A stretch of DNA of 64,000 nucleotides from Myxococcales bacterium (GCA_020633325.1 JACKDX010000001.1:1426001-1490000), one strand, 5' to 3'; positions 1-9,981 are shown, numbered from the stretch's first letter. Numbers and translations: made by a program. The notes: generated from the letters alone by a model not told the origin.

Positions 1-1
1 C

Positions 2-2575
2 ACCGATCGGGAATATCAGCGGCTGCGGGATGCCGCGCGCGCAATCATTGCTGAGATTGGCGTCGATACCGGCGGCTCGAACATCCAGTTTGCCGTCAAT
101 CCGAAAGACGGTGCGTTCGTGGTCATTGAAATGAACCCGAGGGTGTCCCGTTCGAGTGCATTAGCCTCCAAGGCCACCGGTTACCCCATCGCCAAGATCG
201 CCGCAAAGCTGGCGGTCGGCTATCGCCTCGATGAACTGAAGAACGACATCACCCAGACCAGCGCCGCCTTTGAGCCCAGCATTGACTACGTCGTGTGTAA
301 GGTCCCGCGTTTCGCGTTTGAGAAGTTTCCCGGCTCCGACATCCGCCTGACCACCCAAATGAAATCGGTGGGAGAGGCAATGGCCATCGGGCGCACCTTT
401 AAAGAAGCGCTGCACAAGGCCACCCGCTCGCTTGAAATCGGCCGAGACGGCTTGGTTTCATTGATGGACAAGGTGGACTACCGCCTTTTGGCCCGGTCCC
501 TTAGGAATCTGGCGCATTCCCACCAAGGTTCGCTGCCTGGGAATGACCCCACCTCATCTTCCACGATGCCAAGAGCCACGCCTGAGGAGCTGAAAGAGGC
601 GATAAGCGAGGTGATCCGCATCCCCGTGCCCGATAGGCTCTGGCACATCGCCGATGCCTTTCGTGTTGGCTTGAGCCTGAACGACGTACACACGGCCACC
701 GCGATCGATCCATGGTTCTTGCGCGAGGTGAAGGAGCTAATCGATGAGGAGGAAACCCTCCGCACGCATACGGGCGAGAGCCAGCTTGCACGCGCCAAGG
801 CATTTGGTTTTTCGGACAGCCGGATCGCCACGTTAAAGGGCGTTCTGCCATCGGAGATTCGCGCCCAGCGTGAGCGAGCCGCTATCCGTCCGAGTTTTCT
901 TCGGGTCGACAGTTGTGCGGCGGAGTTTCCGGCGCTGACGCCATACATGTACTCGAGCTACGGCGCTGTATCCGAGGAAGATGCGATCCAAACGCGCAAG
1001 ATCATGATCTTGGGTGGCGGGCCCAATCGCATCGGACAAGGCATTGAGTTTGACTACTGTTGCGTCCATGCCGCCTTCGCGCTCGCAGAGCTTGGCTACG
1101 AGACCATCATGGTCAACTGCAATCCCGAGACGGTGTCGACCGATTACGACACCTCCGATCGGTTGTATTTCGAGCCGCTGACCTTTGAAGATGTGATGGC
1201 CATCGTGGAGGCTGAGAAGCCCGAGGGCGTGATCGTGCAGTTTGGCGGGCAGACACCGCTCAAGTTGTCGGTGCCGCTTGAGAAAGCCGGTGTGCGGATA
1301 TTGGGCACCAGCGCTAGCGCAATCGATCGGGCCGAGGACCGGGAAAAATTCGAGGCGCTGCTTCAAAAGCTAGATTTGCGGCGGCCTCCCGGTGGCATCG
1401 CCAGGAGCGTGTCACAAGCGTTTGAGGTCGCAGGCCGGATTGGCTACCCGCTGCTGGTGCGCCCGAGTTATGTGCTCGGGGGCCGGGCGATGCAAATCGT
1501 GCATTCTCACGACGAGTTAGCCCATTACATCACGGTGGCTGTGGAAACCCTGGAGGCAGAATCTGCTGGCACCATCTTGCTCGATCAGTTTCTGAAAGAC
1601 GCCATCGAGGTCGATGTCGATTGCCTCTCTGATGGGACCCAGGTGGTGATCGGCGGGATCATGCAACACATCGAGGAAGCAGGTGTGCATTCCGGGGACT
1701 CGACCAGTGTTTTACCCGCTCATAGTCTGAGTAGTCACATCCTTCACCACATCCGCGAGGCCACGCGTGCTCTGGCGCTTGAGCTTGGTGTGGTGGGTCT
1801 TATGAATGTGCAATTCGCCGTGTATCAAAACCAAGTTTACGTGCTCGAGGTCAATCCCCGCGCCTCGCGGACCGTGCCATTTGTCAGCAAGGTCATCGGC
1901 GTGCCCCTCGCAAAAATCGCCGCGCAAGTCATGGCGGGAAAGACGCTGGCCGCCATAGGGTTTACGGAGGAGATTGTTCCCACGCATGTGGGCGTCAAAG
2001 AGTCGGTGTTTCCCTTCGTGAAGTTCGCTGGGGTGGACACCATCTTAGGACCCGAGATGCGTTCAACGGGCGAAGTGATGGGCATCGCCGACAACTTCGC
2101 GGCGGCGTTTTCGAAGGCCATGCTCTCAGCCGGCATGCGCCTGCCCCAAAGTGGTACTGTTTTCATCAGTGTGCGAGATGAGGACAAAGAGGTCGCTCAC
2201 GAGCTCGGCATGCGCCTGAGCCGCTGTGGTTTTCGTCTGGTCGCCACCTGCGGGACCTCAAAGTCGCTTGCCGAGCACGGCATCAGTGCTGAGCGCGTGC
2301 ATAAAGTGACCGATGGACATCGCCCCAACATCGTTGATCTCATTCACGACGGTGAAATACACATTGTGATCAACACCACCTCTGGCGCCCAGGCGATTCG
2401 GGACAGCTACAGTTTACGTCGTCAGACGGTGCTCTCGGGTGTGCCCTATTTCACCACGATTGCCGCAGCTCGCGCGGTCGTCGATGCCATCGAGGCCGGC
2501 ATCAGTCATCGGGAGGTGAAGTCGTTGCAAGAGTACACGCAACAGGGTCCAGCATCCGCCCGAGATGCGACGTAG
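2..2575 (+). CDS. carB: Carbamoyl-phosphate synthase large subunit, 5'-truncated by the window edge
   Basis: Synthetase subunit that turns bicarbonate, ammonia and two ATP into carbamoyl phosphate for pyrimidine and arginine synthesis in the cytoplasm. The frame is open to the window edge: 857 codons are present of the usual ~1,070, so the first ~215 residues are missing. The visible part starts inside the first ATP-grasp domain (IEMNPRVSRSSAL). An oligomerisation domain follows, then the second synthetase half (MILGGGPNRIGQGIEFDY and VNCNPETVSTDYDTSD). The last ~140 residues form an MGS-like allosteric domain. No frameshift is seen. The next gene starts 9 bases after the stop, so co-transcription is likely. 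The family assignment is very secure. Confidence 0.97.
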   Translation, partial: TDREYQRLRDAARAIIAEIGVDTGGSNIQFAVNPKDGAFVVIEMNPRVSRSSALASKATGYPIAKIAAKLAVGYRLDELKNDITQTSAAFEPSIDYVVCKVPRFAFEKFPGSDIRLTTQMKSVGEAMAIGRTFKEALHKATRSLEIGRDGLVSLMDKVDYRLLARSLRNLAHSHQGSLPGNDPTSSSTMPRATPEELKEAISEVIRIPVPDRLWHIADAFRVGLSLNDVHTATAIDPWFLREVKELIDEEETLRTHTGESQLARAKAFGFSDSRIATLKGVLPSEIRAQRERAAIRPSFLRVDSCAAEFPALTPYMYSSYGAVSEEDAIQTRKIMILGGGPNRIGQGIEFDYCCVHAAFALAELGYETIMVNCNPETVSTDYDTSDRLYFEPLTFEDVMAIVEAEKPEGVIVQFGGQTPLKLSVPLEKAGVRILGTSASAIDRAEDREKFEALLQKLDLRRPPGGIARSVSQAFEVAGRIGYPLLVRPSYVLGGRAMQIVHSHDELAHYITVAVETLEAESAGTILLDQFLKDAIEVDVDCLSDGTQVVIGGIMQHIEEAGVHSGDSTSVLPAHSLSSHILHHIREATRALALELGVVGLMNVQFAVYQNQVYVLEVNPRASRTVPFVSKVIGVPLAKIAAQVMAGKTLAAIGFTEEIVPTHVGVKESVFPFVKFAGVDTILGPEMRSTGEVMGIADNFAAAFSKAMLSAGMRLPQSGTVFISVRDEDKEVAHELGMRLSRCGFRLVATCGTSKSLAEHGISAERVHKVTDGHRPNIVDLIHDGEIHIVINTTSGAQAIRDSYSLRRQTVLSGVPYFTTIAAARAVVDAIEAGISHREVKSLQEYTQQGPASARDAT

Positions 2576-2584
2576 AGTAGAGGC

Positions 2585-3712
2585 ATGGCCGTAGCAAGCG
2601 TAAGCGGCATCTCTCCATCGGACTGGGACCGCATGGTGCCCGCCGATGATCCTTTCATGCTGCATGCCTTTCTTCTCGGCCTTGAGAAGACAAAATGCGT
2701 TAGCGCCATGACCGGCTGGCGTCCCCGACATCTGTTGGCGTACGAGAACGACGTGTTGATGGGTGCGATGCCGCTTTACGAAAAACACCACAGCTATGGT
2801 GAGTTTGTGTTTGACTTTGAGTGGGCCCAGGCGGCAGAGGAAGCCGAGCTGCCCTATTACCCCAAGCTCGTCAGCGCCGTGCCGTTTACGCCCGTCACGG
2901 GCGCGAGGTTACTCGTCGCTCCCGAGGCCGATTCCGAGCGCGTCAGGGGGCGGTTGCTCGCCGCGCTCGACGCTTTGTTGAGCGAAGGCAACTATTCCTC
3001 GGCTCACGTGCTCTTCCCCAACGATGCCGACATGGCCTTCCTCGAACGTGCAGGTTACATTCCGCGTCTCGGGTTTCAGTTTCATTGGACACGCGATCCC
3101 GGCTGGCACACCTTTGAGGACTTTCAGAGGAGCATGCGCGCAAGTGTGCGAAAGCAGGTGAAGAAAGAGCGAAAGATCGCCCATTCGCAGGGTCTTACGT
3201 TCAAAATGCTTGCCAAAGGAGAGATCACAGAGGCGCACCGAGAGGCGTTTTGGCACTGCTATACGAGCACCATCGAAAAGCACCATTCCCACGCCTATCT
3301 CAATCGCGCATTTGTGAGACATCTGTTCGATCATTTCTCTCAGTACCTGTTGCTTGCCGTGGCAAAAAGAGGCGACAGGGTGGTGGCCTGTGCGCTGTTT
3401 TTGTATCGAGGCACGGGGCTTTATGGACGTTATTGGGGGGCACTTGAGCCGATTCCGATGCTGCACTTCGAGCTCTGTTACTATCAGCCCATCACGTGGG
3501 CGCTAGAGCACGGCATCACGCGTTTTGAGGCCGGCGCACAAGGCATGCAAAAGCTCAAGCGTGGCCTGCTTCCTCGCGCATGCCATAGTGCGCATCGCTT
3601 TTCGCATGAAGGCTTTGGGCGGGCCATTCGGGCGCATTTGAAGGCCGAACGGCGCCATATTCTAGCGCACATGGCCCATTGCGAAGCGCACGGACCATTT
3701 CATCGCGCATGA
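2585..3712 (+). CDS. FemAB/GNAT-like 'peptidogalycan biosynthesis/recognition' family protein (COG3146/DUF482)
   Basis: A 375-residue soluble protein matching the COG3146 family, which has a duplicated GNAT fold related to FemAB aminoacyl transferases. No substrate is firmly established for the family. Family-like stretches are HAFLLGLEKTKCVSAMTGW near the N-terminus, the MPLYEKHHSYGEFVFDFEWA region, RASVRKQVKKERK in the middle, and FEAGAQGMQKLKRGLLP near the C-terminus. Length is typical. It follows carB by 9 bases with only a weak purine-rich ribosome site (gagtagagg), suggesting read-through or coupled translation. The link to carB looks like genome context rather than pathway. Confidence 0.85.
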   Translation: MAVASVSGISPSDWDRMVPADDPFMLHAFLLGLEKTKCVSAMTGWRPRHLLAYENDVLMGAMPLYEKHHSYGEFVFDFEWAQAAEEAELPYYPKLVSAVPFTPVTGARLLVAPEADSERVRGRLLAALDALLSEGNYSSAHVLFPNDADMAFLERAGYIPRLGFQFHWTRDPGWHTFEDFQRSMRASVRKQVKKERKIAHSQGLTFKMLAKGEITEAHREAFWHCYTSTIEKHHSHAYLNRAFVRHLFDHFSQYLLLAVAKRGDRVVACALFLYRGTGLYGRYWGALEPIPMLHFELCYYQPITWALEHGITRFEAGAQGMQKLKRGLLPRACHSAHRFSHEGFGRAIRAHLKAERRHILAHMAHCEAHGPFHRA

Positions 3713-4268
3713 AGAGTCTGCGCCTGTTGGCGTGGACTCCTGTGGGCGGCACAAGAGCCAGTACGGCACATGCTCCGTGAAGCGTGAGGAGCGCCGCATG
3801 TTCCCGTTTTCGCGAATGGTTTCGGCGCACTAGCGTGGCATGTCGTTTGCATGTGTATGTCTCACTGGGGGAAACGGGAGGAGTGTCCTCTTCGTGGGCT
3901 CAGAAAGAACGGGGAAGAGCGCGTGCTTTCAAAGTGGTTGGCATTCTTATCAACAGAGCGGCTCAAGACGAGCGAGCGACCGACGCGCCCATCGGGACCC
4001 GATGGCGCAGAGTGGCGAAAGAGCGAAGAGTCGCGAATCACCAAGCGTGTTAAGACCGAGGCGGATTCGACCACGCCCATCGAACATGCGAGCGGCGAGC
4101 CCACCCAGCCTAAGTACCTCAAGCAGGCGATGAGCCTGCGCATGCGGCATTCGGCGGCCAACACATTTTATCACTACCATTATAAGGAAAAGTAGCCATC
4201 CTCTGCTGCTGGCCGGGCCGTTTCGTAACTAGCAGGGGGCTCTAAAAGCAAGTACCCTCGCGAAAGTC
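3713..4268. other. Intergenic region with a hairpin at its 3' edge
   Basis: No gene is recognised in this ~550-base stretch. A 114-codon plus-strand frame (3851-4195) encodes a Lys/Arg-rich protein without recognised motifs and without a good ribosome site, so I do not call it. A 9-bp stem (4254-4262 pairing with 4268-4276, one G-U pair, 5-nt loop) ends inside the next gene, and that gene's GTG start lies in its 3' arm. No T-tract follows, so it is not a typical terminator. Confidence 0.4.
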
Positions 4269-5810
4269 GTGAGGGTGGTTTACGCATTATTACTGTTGGG
4301 CAGTGTCGCGGGCACCGTGCGGGCCGATGGGACGACATCCTCTTGGGCTGTGATTCCCAGCATGGACGCAAGCCGCCAATACGATTGGACCCGGGCGGCA
4401 GCGGAACGCTTGCGCACGGAGCTTCGCAGCATGGGTCTTCAGGTCAAAGACCTGCGTGAGTCTCAAAGCGCATTTGAGCGTCGCCATTCTCGCTTCCCAG
4501 CTCAGTTGGCGGCTACAGAAGTAAGCGCGTTTGAACAGTGCGCCCATCACGCAGAATCTCACATCGCGGGCGCAAGCTACAAAAAGACCTTGGCGATGGC
4601 GAAGAAATGTTTGGAGCCGGTCATCCCCAAACTTGAAGCGTTTGCAAGAGACCCGGTCAGGGCTGAGACCATTTTCAATCTATGTATGTTCCGCACGCGC
4701 GCCTATATAGAAAATCGCAAGTCCGCGGAAGCAAAGGCCGCGGCGCTTGAGTGCCGGCGCATGCTGCCCGACATTCAGCCGAGCGCGGTCGTACATCCCC
4801 CAGAGGTGCGCAAGGTGATGGCGGAGGTGGATCGCGTGCTTAAGACGCAGGGAGGGCGACTGCGCGTGACAAGCTCCGCTAGGGGCTGCGCCGTGTATGT
4901 CAATGGGCGGCGCATGGGCCAAGTCCCCCTCAGCCGTGGCGGCCTCGCGCCTGGCACCTACGGCGTCCAGGTGGATTGTCAGTCCGGCGAGCTCAGCCGC
5001 GTCTATCCCGTCACGGTTTTATCGAGGCGCCTGAAAAAGCTTCACATCGATGTGGGGTTTGAGGAGGCGCTCTTGAGCCAGCCCGGCCTGGGGCTCATGT
5101 ATTTGACGCAAGCTGAGCACAACCAAGAACGGCTGCCGCACGCGCTCATGCTCGTCCACGCGCTCGAAGCCAGCGACGCATTGCTGATCACGCCGCTCGA
5201 GGATGGACTTCTGCGGATTGATCGCCTGGATGCACAGCAAAGACTGGTGCTGGCCTCGGTCCGGCTCCGCTGGAATGCGCTCGAGGCACGGTTCGAAGGC
5301 GATGTGCTGGGCGAAGCAATGGAGGCATTGATGGAAGCCAGATCGCTCGATCTGAGTGGCCCCCGTCCCGTGCCTATTGGCGCTTGGTCGCCCACGCGGC
5401 CTGGCGCAGAACCACTTCGGGCGCCCCAGGCTTCGCACATGGCCGAGCCAGCACCGCACCACGCGGTGCGCGTGGGCACGGGCATTTTGGCGCTCGCGCT
5501 CTACGGTCTGGCGTGGGGAAGCGCGATTGCCTACGAGAGCAGCGACAGGCAGGTGCCATCGGCAGTCCTTTACCTCAGCAGCGGCGCTCTTAGCAGTGGT
5601 TTATTGTGGACCGCCAGTTGGATGCTGTTCCCGTCGGGCAAAGGCGGCATCACGTGGTGGAAGTGGGCAGGGGCCTTAGTGGGCGTGGCGCTCACTACGC
5701 TGGGGGCCTTGGCGCCCCTGAGTAAGGCTGAACGACGGGGCGCTTACGACGACATGCTGCTCTTTACCGGCGCCCCCCTATTGTTATGGCCGCTTCAAGA
5801 TTTCCTCTAA
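4269..5810 (+). CDS. PEGA-domain secreted/membrane protein, first of three
   Basis: A 513-residue envelope protein. A signal peptide (MRVVYALLLLGSVAGTVRA) is followed by a helical region (~30-195), a PEGA domain (~197-265; VYVNGRRMGQVPLSRGGLAP) and a variable region. About four hydrophobic segments follow after residue ~398. PEGA domains are small beta domains common in bacterial surface proteins and are not catalytic. The start is GTG without a clear ribosome site and lies in a hairpin, so an alternative start is possible. It has the same architecture as the next gene (5893-7731), including the conserved phrase IFNLCMFRTRAYIENR matching NICLFKVRALWH there, so the two are diverged paralogues. 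Biological role unknown. Confidence 0.75.
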   Translation: MRVVYALLLLGSVAGTVRADGTTSSWAVIPSMDASRQYDWTRAAAERLRTELRSMGLQVKDLRESQSAFERRHSRFPAQLAATEVSAFEQCAHHAESHIAGASYKKTLAMAKKCLEPVIPKLEAFARDPVRAETIFNLCMFRTRAYIENRKSAEAKAAALECRRMLPDIQPSAVVHPPEVRKVMAEVDRVLKTQGGRLRVTSSARGCAVYVNGRRMGQVPLSRGGLAPGTYGVQVDCQSGELSRVYPVTVLSRRLKKLHIDVGFEEALLSQPGLGLMYLTQAEHNQERLPHALMLVHALEASDALLITPLEDGLLRIDRLDAQQRLVLASVRLRWNALEARFEGDVLGEAMEALMEARSLDLSGPRPVPIGAWSPTRPGAEPLRAPQASHMAEPAPHHAVRVGTGILALALYGLAWGSAIAYESSDRQVPSAVLYLSSGALSSGLLWTASWMLFPSGKGGITWWKWAGALVGVALTTLGALAPLSKAERRGAYDDMLLFTGAPLLLWPLQDFL

Positions 5811-5892
5811 ACTGGCTGGAATCAGCGATAGATAGCCAGTGATTCATGAATGTATCTCAGTTTGGGTTCCCGTTGTGTCCCGGAAATCTCTC

Positions 5893-7731
5893 ATGCTAAG
5901 TACCTTTCGGCCTCACATGCCTCGCAACGGGTTCCGCATAGGGTGTTATTTGGTTGTTCTGCTCGCGTCGGGTCCGCTCGGGGGGCCGGCGTTGATGCGT
6001 GCGCATGCGGAAATGCAGCAGACGGGATCCAAGTTTCCAGAGCCCTCCGCCGTGATCGTGGCAAGCATTGAGCATGTCGACCCGCAGCTTGAGCGCCTGG
6101 CGGTCCTCATCGAGGAGCAACTGAGAAATCGCGGCGCGCGGCTGCTCAGCATGTTCGATGCCGCGGCTGAGCTGGGCGAAACCTACAGCGCACCTGCGCC
6201 TTCGCCCCATGCTCTGCTGCGGGAACTCGAAGAAGAGACCGAGCGCACCCTGCTTGCCGTGGCGGACGGAGATGATCGCAACACGGAGCGGCTGGCCGAT
6301 CGGATGCTCGACAAAGTGGATGGATACCTGTGGCACATCGGTCAGCTTCCTTTGCGCATCGGGGATGTCGCCAACATCTGTCTCTTCAAAGTGCGCGCAC
6401 TATGGCACCGTGACAAGATCGCTCTGGCGCGCACGCAGGCGAACCGCTGCTTGCAGATCGTGCCGGATCTCGTGGCCGAGCCACGTCTTCATCCCGATGA
6501 GGTCCGCGACTATGTGCGAGAGGCGCGCCTGCGGCTTAGCGGCGAACCTGTCCCGGGAGCAGGCCACATTCTGCCCGGGGCCAAGCTCGTCGTGCGCACG
6601 GGTCCCAACGTACCTCCCGGCTGTAACATCCATTTGAACGGCAGGCCCCTCGGCAAGCCCCCGGCCTTGACCTTCACGGTGGCAGCCGGCACCTATCAGG
6701 TGCATTTGGGTTGCGGAAACTACCGCTCCGTGGTGCACAAGATCACGGTACAGCCCGGCGAGAGCCGTGAAGTCACCATCGATGCCGACTTTGGCGATCA
6801 CTTGATCGTGCGGCCACGGCCGGGGTTTGTATATCCCGACCAAGACTTTTTCTATCGGCAGCACGAAGCGTTCAGCAAGCAGATGGCGCACGCCTTACAT
6901 TGCTCATCGATGTTTGTGGCGCGAGGCGGAGAAGGCGACACGGCGCACATCGACTACTATACGTACTCCATCACGCGAAACACGATTCAGTTCGAGGCCT
7001 CGGTGGAGCTTCCCTATAACCACGGCGCCGTGACCCCCGCCAATGTCGAAAAGGCGATTGGCGCGCTCGTGCAGAGGGAGTCGGCCAAAATCGAAGGCTC
7101 CACCATCGAAACGGGGGTCATCGACGAGAAGCTGCTGGAGCCGCCCCCCGTCGACGGCGCCCAAGCGCCTCGGCAGGGAGGTGCGTGGCTGGACGTGGCA
7201 AAATGGGCCACGCTCGGTATCGGCGTCGCCGGGCTTGGACTGAGCTGGGTGTTTTACGCCACCGCCGTCAGCAAGCAAAACGACATCGCCAACGGAAGCG
7301 GGGGCCCGGCCGTGGTGAGTGATCGCGACGATGCATCCTTGTTATCCATATTGAGCGCGGGGGCAGGCGGCATGATCAGCACCGCGTCCCTGTCATTACT
7401 TTTGCTTGAAGACGAACGTGGCGTGCCCTGGTGGAGCTGGGTCACGGGTATTGCCGGGCTTGGGGTGCTTGGCACCGGCATCGCCATCGCCGCGCTCCAT
7501 GATGGCTGCGACAGCGCCCCGTGCGATACGAGACGCAGCCTGGGTGTGCCTCTCGGGCCCATGCTCATGTTTCACGCCTTGCCCTTGATTGCGGTACCCA
7601 TCACGCATATCGTGCGGCATGCGCTTTCTTTGGACGATGCATCGGACGGAAGGCGGGCAGCCAATTTCGCTGCTGCGCCGTGGCTGAGCAAGGACAGCGT
7701 GGGATTCGGACTATGGATGAACGTACCGTGA
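5893..7731 (+). CDS. PEGA-domain secreted/membrane protein, second of three
   Basis: About 612 residues from the ATG at 5893. The frame is open from a GTG at 5839, but the signal peptide (GFRIGCYLVVLLASGPL) fits 5893 or 5917 better. No start has a strong ribosome site. A mature helical domain precedes a PEGA domain (~215-285 from this start; CNIHLNGRPLGKPPALTF). Three or four membrane segments lie in the last 200 residues. It is a paralogue of the upstream gene, 82 bases away. The downstream gene overlaps its 3' end, implying translational coupling. Function unknown; it is probably anchored in the inner membrane with a periplasmic N-terminal part. Confidence 0.75.
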   Translation: MLSTFRPHMPRNGFRIGCYLVVLLASGPLGGPALMRAHAEMQQTGSKFPEPSAVIVASIEHVDPQLERLAVLIEEQLRNRGARLLSMFDAAAELGETYSAPAPSPHALLRELEEETERTLLAVADGDDRNTERLADRMLDKVDGYLWHIGQLPLRIGDVANICLFKVRALWHRDKIALARTQANRCLQIVPDLVAEPRLHPDEVRDYVREARLRLSGEPVPGAGHILPGAKLVVRTGPNVPPGCNIHLNGRPLGKPPALTFTVAAGTYQVHLGCGNYRSVVHKITVQPGESREVTIDADFGDHLIVRPRPGFVYPDQDFFYRQHEAFSKQMAHALHCSSMFVARGGEGDTAHIDYYTYSITRNTIQFEASVELPYNHGAVTPANVEKAIGALVQRESAKIEGSTIETGVIDEKLLEPPPVDGAQAPRQGGAWLDVAKWATLGIGVAGLGLSWVFYATAVSKQNDIANGSGGPAVVSDRDDASLLSILSAGAGGMISTASLSLLLLEDERGVPWWSWVTGIAGLGVLGTGIAIAALHDGCDSAPCDTRRSLGVPLGPMLMFHALPLIAVPITHIVRHALSLDDASDGRRAANFAAAPWLSKDSVGFGLWMNVP

Positions 7732-8786
7732 GACCTCGACACCCCGGGCGGGGGGCAACTTTGACACTGCTGCTTTGTGGTGTCTGGGCGTTTGCCCTGC
7801 CGGCCATGGCGCAGACGGCAGCCATGCTGCCTGCGCAACGGGATGTGAAAGCCTCAGGAGAACAGCACGCAGAGGCCATGGGTTTCGTGTACGAGATGCT
7901 GGTGGAGCAGGGCGTGCACGTGGTGGCGGACGAGGATGAGGTCGAAAAGCGGTTGCTTGAAAAGGGGCTTCATCGGGAATGTCAAAGCGCCACCAACTGT
8001 GGTCCGAAAATTGCGCAGCTCTTGGGCGTCGACTTCGTGGTGAGCGCGGTGGTCTGGACGGATCAAAGCTACTCCAAGCGGCCACAGAGCGTGGCGGTGG
8101 GACTTGTGACGCCGGAAGGGGCGAGCCACAACGGGGCGGCACCCGTGCACGGCGGCAACTTGAGGGAAGCGGCGCGACAAGCCACGCTCAAGGCGCTGAG
8201 CGACAGGGCTTCCAAACAACTGGGATGGCTCGTGGTGCAAAGTGAGCCCATGGGGGCCAGTGTCGAACTTGATGGCAAAGCGTCGGGAAAGACCCCCTAC
8301 AAACGGCGCGTGGCCGTGGGCTCGCACACCCTCAAGCTCCGGCTCTCAGGCTACCTGAGCCCCGAGCAGACCATCAAAGTCACTCGCAAAGGCACCGCCA
8401 AAGCCACGGTGAGGCTGTCTCCGCGTGGGGACCGGGGCGACCCCTCCGATGACGCCGACGGCGAAAGCGGCCATTCGAGCTGGTGGTGGTCTTACGGGGC
8501 GCCCATCACCGTGGGCGCGATAGGACTTGCGGGTCTCCTGACCCTCGGCGGCGTGGCGCTGATTGCCACCGGATGCGATACCACCTATTCGGATGGTGCT
8601 TGCCACAACGAAACCAAGTTGGATTCCACAACGGCCTGGATTTGGGGGGGCATCAGTGGGGCGTTGTTGCTCGCAGGCGGCGGCTGGCTTCTGTGGAACC
8701 TCAACAACAATGACACCGGCACCCAAGGCTCAAGCGCCCAGTTGCGATTGACGCCCATGGGCGCATCCGTGCAAGGGAGGTTCTGA
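7713..8786 (+). CDS. CsgG/FlgO-like plus PEGA-domain membrane protein
   Basis: About 357 residues with a signal peptide ending near ALPAMA. The N-terminal domain resembles the CsgG/FlgO/TolB-N type (two-layer fold that tracks a named component; VEKRLLEKGL, IAQLLGVDFVVSAVVW). A PEGA domain follows (~180-245; LVVQSEPMGASVELDGKASG). Two membrane helices (WWWSYGAPITVGAIGLAGLL and the WIWGGISGALLLAGGGWLLW area) precede a short tail ending QGRF. The ATG at 7713 overlaps the previous gene by 19 bases. A GTG at 7728 would give a classic GTGA overlap and is equally plausible. The next gene overlaps by one base. A second, broken copy of this gene's 3' end lies at 9982-10131. Confidence 0.7.
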   Translation: MDERTVRPRHPGRGATLTLLLCGVWAFALPAMAQTAAMLPAQRDVKASGEQHAEAMGFVYEMLVEQGVHVVADEDEVEKRLLEKGLHRECQSATNCGPKIAQLLGVDFVVSAVVWTDQSYSKRPQSVAVGLVTPEGASHNGAAPVHGGNLREAARQATLKALSDRASKQLGWLVVQSEPMGASVELDGKASGKTPYKRRVAVGSHTLKLRLSGYLSPEQTIKVTRKGTAKATVRLSPRGDRGDPSDDADGESGHSSWWWSYGAPITVGAIGLAGLLTLGGVALIATGCDTTYSDGACHNETKLDSTTAWIWGGISGALLLAGGGWLLWNLNNNDTGTQGSSAQLRLTPMGASVQGRF

Positions 8787-9676
8787 TGATGAAGCGATCG
8801 TTGACTGTCCTCAGCTTCGCGCTTATGCCGCTCCTTGGCACATGTGTCACAAACGACGTGACCCACCCGCCTACCGGTTGTAAAGCCGGATGTCCCGAGG
8901 AGACGCCCCTATGTAGCGAGGTGCTAGAGCGATGCGTGCAATGCCTGGAGGATTCCCAATGTGCAGGAAATGACAAAGGGTCGTATTGCGATGTGGCGGA
9001 GGGTGTGTGCGCTAAATGCCTTGATAATGCGCACTGCGCAGGCACTCCAGACACACCGGCGTGCGACGCGGAGACTCGCAATTGCGTTCAATGCGTGAGC
9101 GACAGAGATTGTACAAATGAAGATTTGCCTGCCTGTCATGCTACAACACATCGGTGTGTCGAGTGCACCAAGGACAACTTCAGCGCTTGCGGTGAGTTTG
9201 CATGCAAGCTCTCGGATTCCAGCTGCACCGACACCGGGCGCGGCACTCTCGGGACTTGCGATGCATGCGAAACAGACATGGAGTGTAGTGAGGGTCGAAA
9301 GTGCTTGGCGCACACCTTTGGAGATGAAGAGCTAGGAAACTTCTGTTTTCTCGAGGCCGCGAAGACGGGCTGCGGGGACTTGGTTGTGCAGCGCAGGCCT
9401 TATAGTGTCAAAGCAGAAGCCACAAGCGTCGACGGACTGGCAACAGAGTACTGTTTTCCCCCCGTCTCTACGACTTGCAAAGGAATCAGCGATACCCGGA
9501 ACATCGTGTGCAGCCAAGATTCAGAATGCGGCATCGAGGGACTAGACGACGGCTACTGCCCCAGCTCAGGCGCCGGAGCTGGCGTGTGCAGCTATTTTTG
9601 TGGAGGCAGCGCGGATTGTGGCGGAACTCTCGAATGCGGCGACACCCCCCAACATTGCCGCCCACCCCCGCCATGA
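8786..9676 (+). CDS. Cys-rich secreted lipoprotein-like protein, copy 1
   Basis: A 296-residue exported protein with a hydrophobic signal followed by a weak lipobox (LLGTC). The mature part carries repeated Cys modules of the form CxxCxxDxxC (CVQCLEDSQCAG, CAKCLDNAHCAG, CVQCVSDRDC), as in many myxobacterial Cys-rich surface lipoproteins. The C-terminal half has further Cys pairs and a Pro-rich end. The start overlaps the previous stop (TGATG) with GGGAGG at 8775-8780, which decides the start. It is a paralogue of 10134-11015, and both share the segment LCSEVLERCVQCLE. Probably surface exposed; no enzymatic motif is visible. Confidence 0.75.
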   Translation: MMKRSLTVLSFALMPLLGTCVTNDVTHPPTGCKAGCPEETPLCSEVLERCVQCLEDSQCAGNDKGSYCDVAEGVCAKCLDNAHCAGTPDTPACDAETRNCVQCVSDRDCTNEDLPACHATTHRCVECTKDNFSACGEFACKLSDSSCTDTGRGTLGTCDACETDMECSEGRKCLAHTFGDEELGNFCFLEAAKTGCGDLVVQRRPYSVKAEATSVDGLATEYCFPPVSTTCKGISDTRNIVCSQDSECGIEGLDDGYCPSSGAGAGVCSYFCGGSADCGGTLECGDTPQHCRPPPP

Positions 9677-9703
9677 CGCGACCAGCCAACCTGCTCCAGG
9701 GGA

Positions 9704-9960
9704 GGGTCACTGGTGAATTCAAGCGGCTAGCGCAACACGGGTGCGAAAATACTGGGCTGGGGTCATCCAGTCCAGGATCTGCCAAGGGCGAGTGTTGAGC
9801 TCTAAAGCAATGCGAGTGAAGTCGGATGGGCTAAAGAGGGAAAGGTCGGCATTTTCAGACAAGTATGGGCGAAGCAGGGCGTTGGTGTTCTCGTTGCTGC
9901 CGCGTTGCATGTCAAAGTTGCGCAGTGCTTGCGGATAAATGAATCGGTTGCTGGTGATAA
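9704..9960 (-). mobile_element. IS30-family transposase C-terminal remnant, copy 1
   Basis: The minus strand encodes the end of an IS30-type transposase: QRGSNENTNALLRPY, then LNTRPWQILDWMTPAQYF, matching the conserved C-terminal RGxNENTNGLLR and LNxRPRKxLxWxTPxExF blocks. The stop is at 9719, and the element edge is inferred at GGGTCACT (9704). The reading frame continues upstream to about 9960, where similarity fades. There is no N-terminal part and no catalytic DDE set, so it is inactive. The 172 bases 9704-9875 recur identically at 11015-11186. Confidence 0.8.
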
Positions 9961-9981
9961 TGGAGATTGGTAGGGTGGGTT

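Noticed and set aside
3851..4195. 114-codon plus-strand frame between the FemAB-like and PEGA genes
   Set aside because: Basic low-information sequence, no ribosome site and overlapping open frames in all phases.
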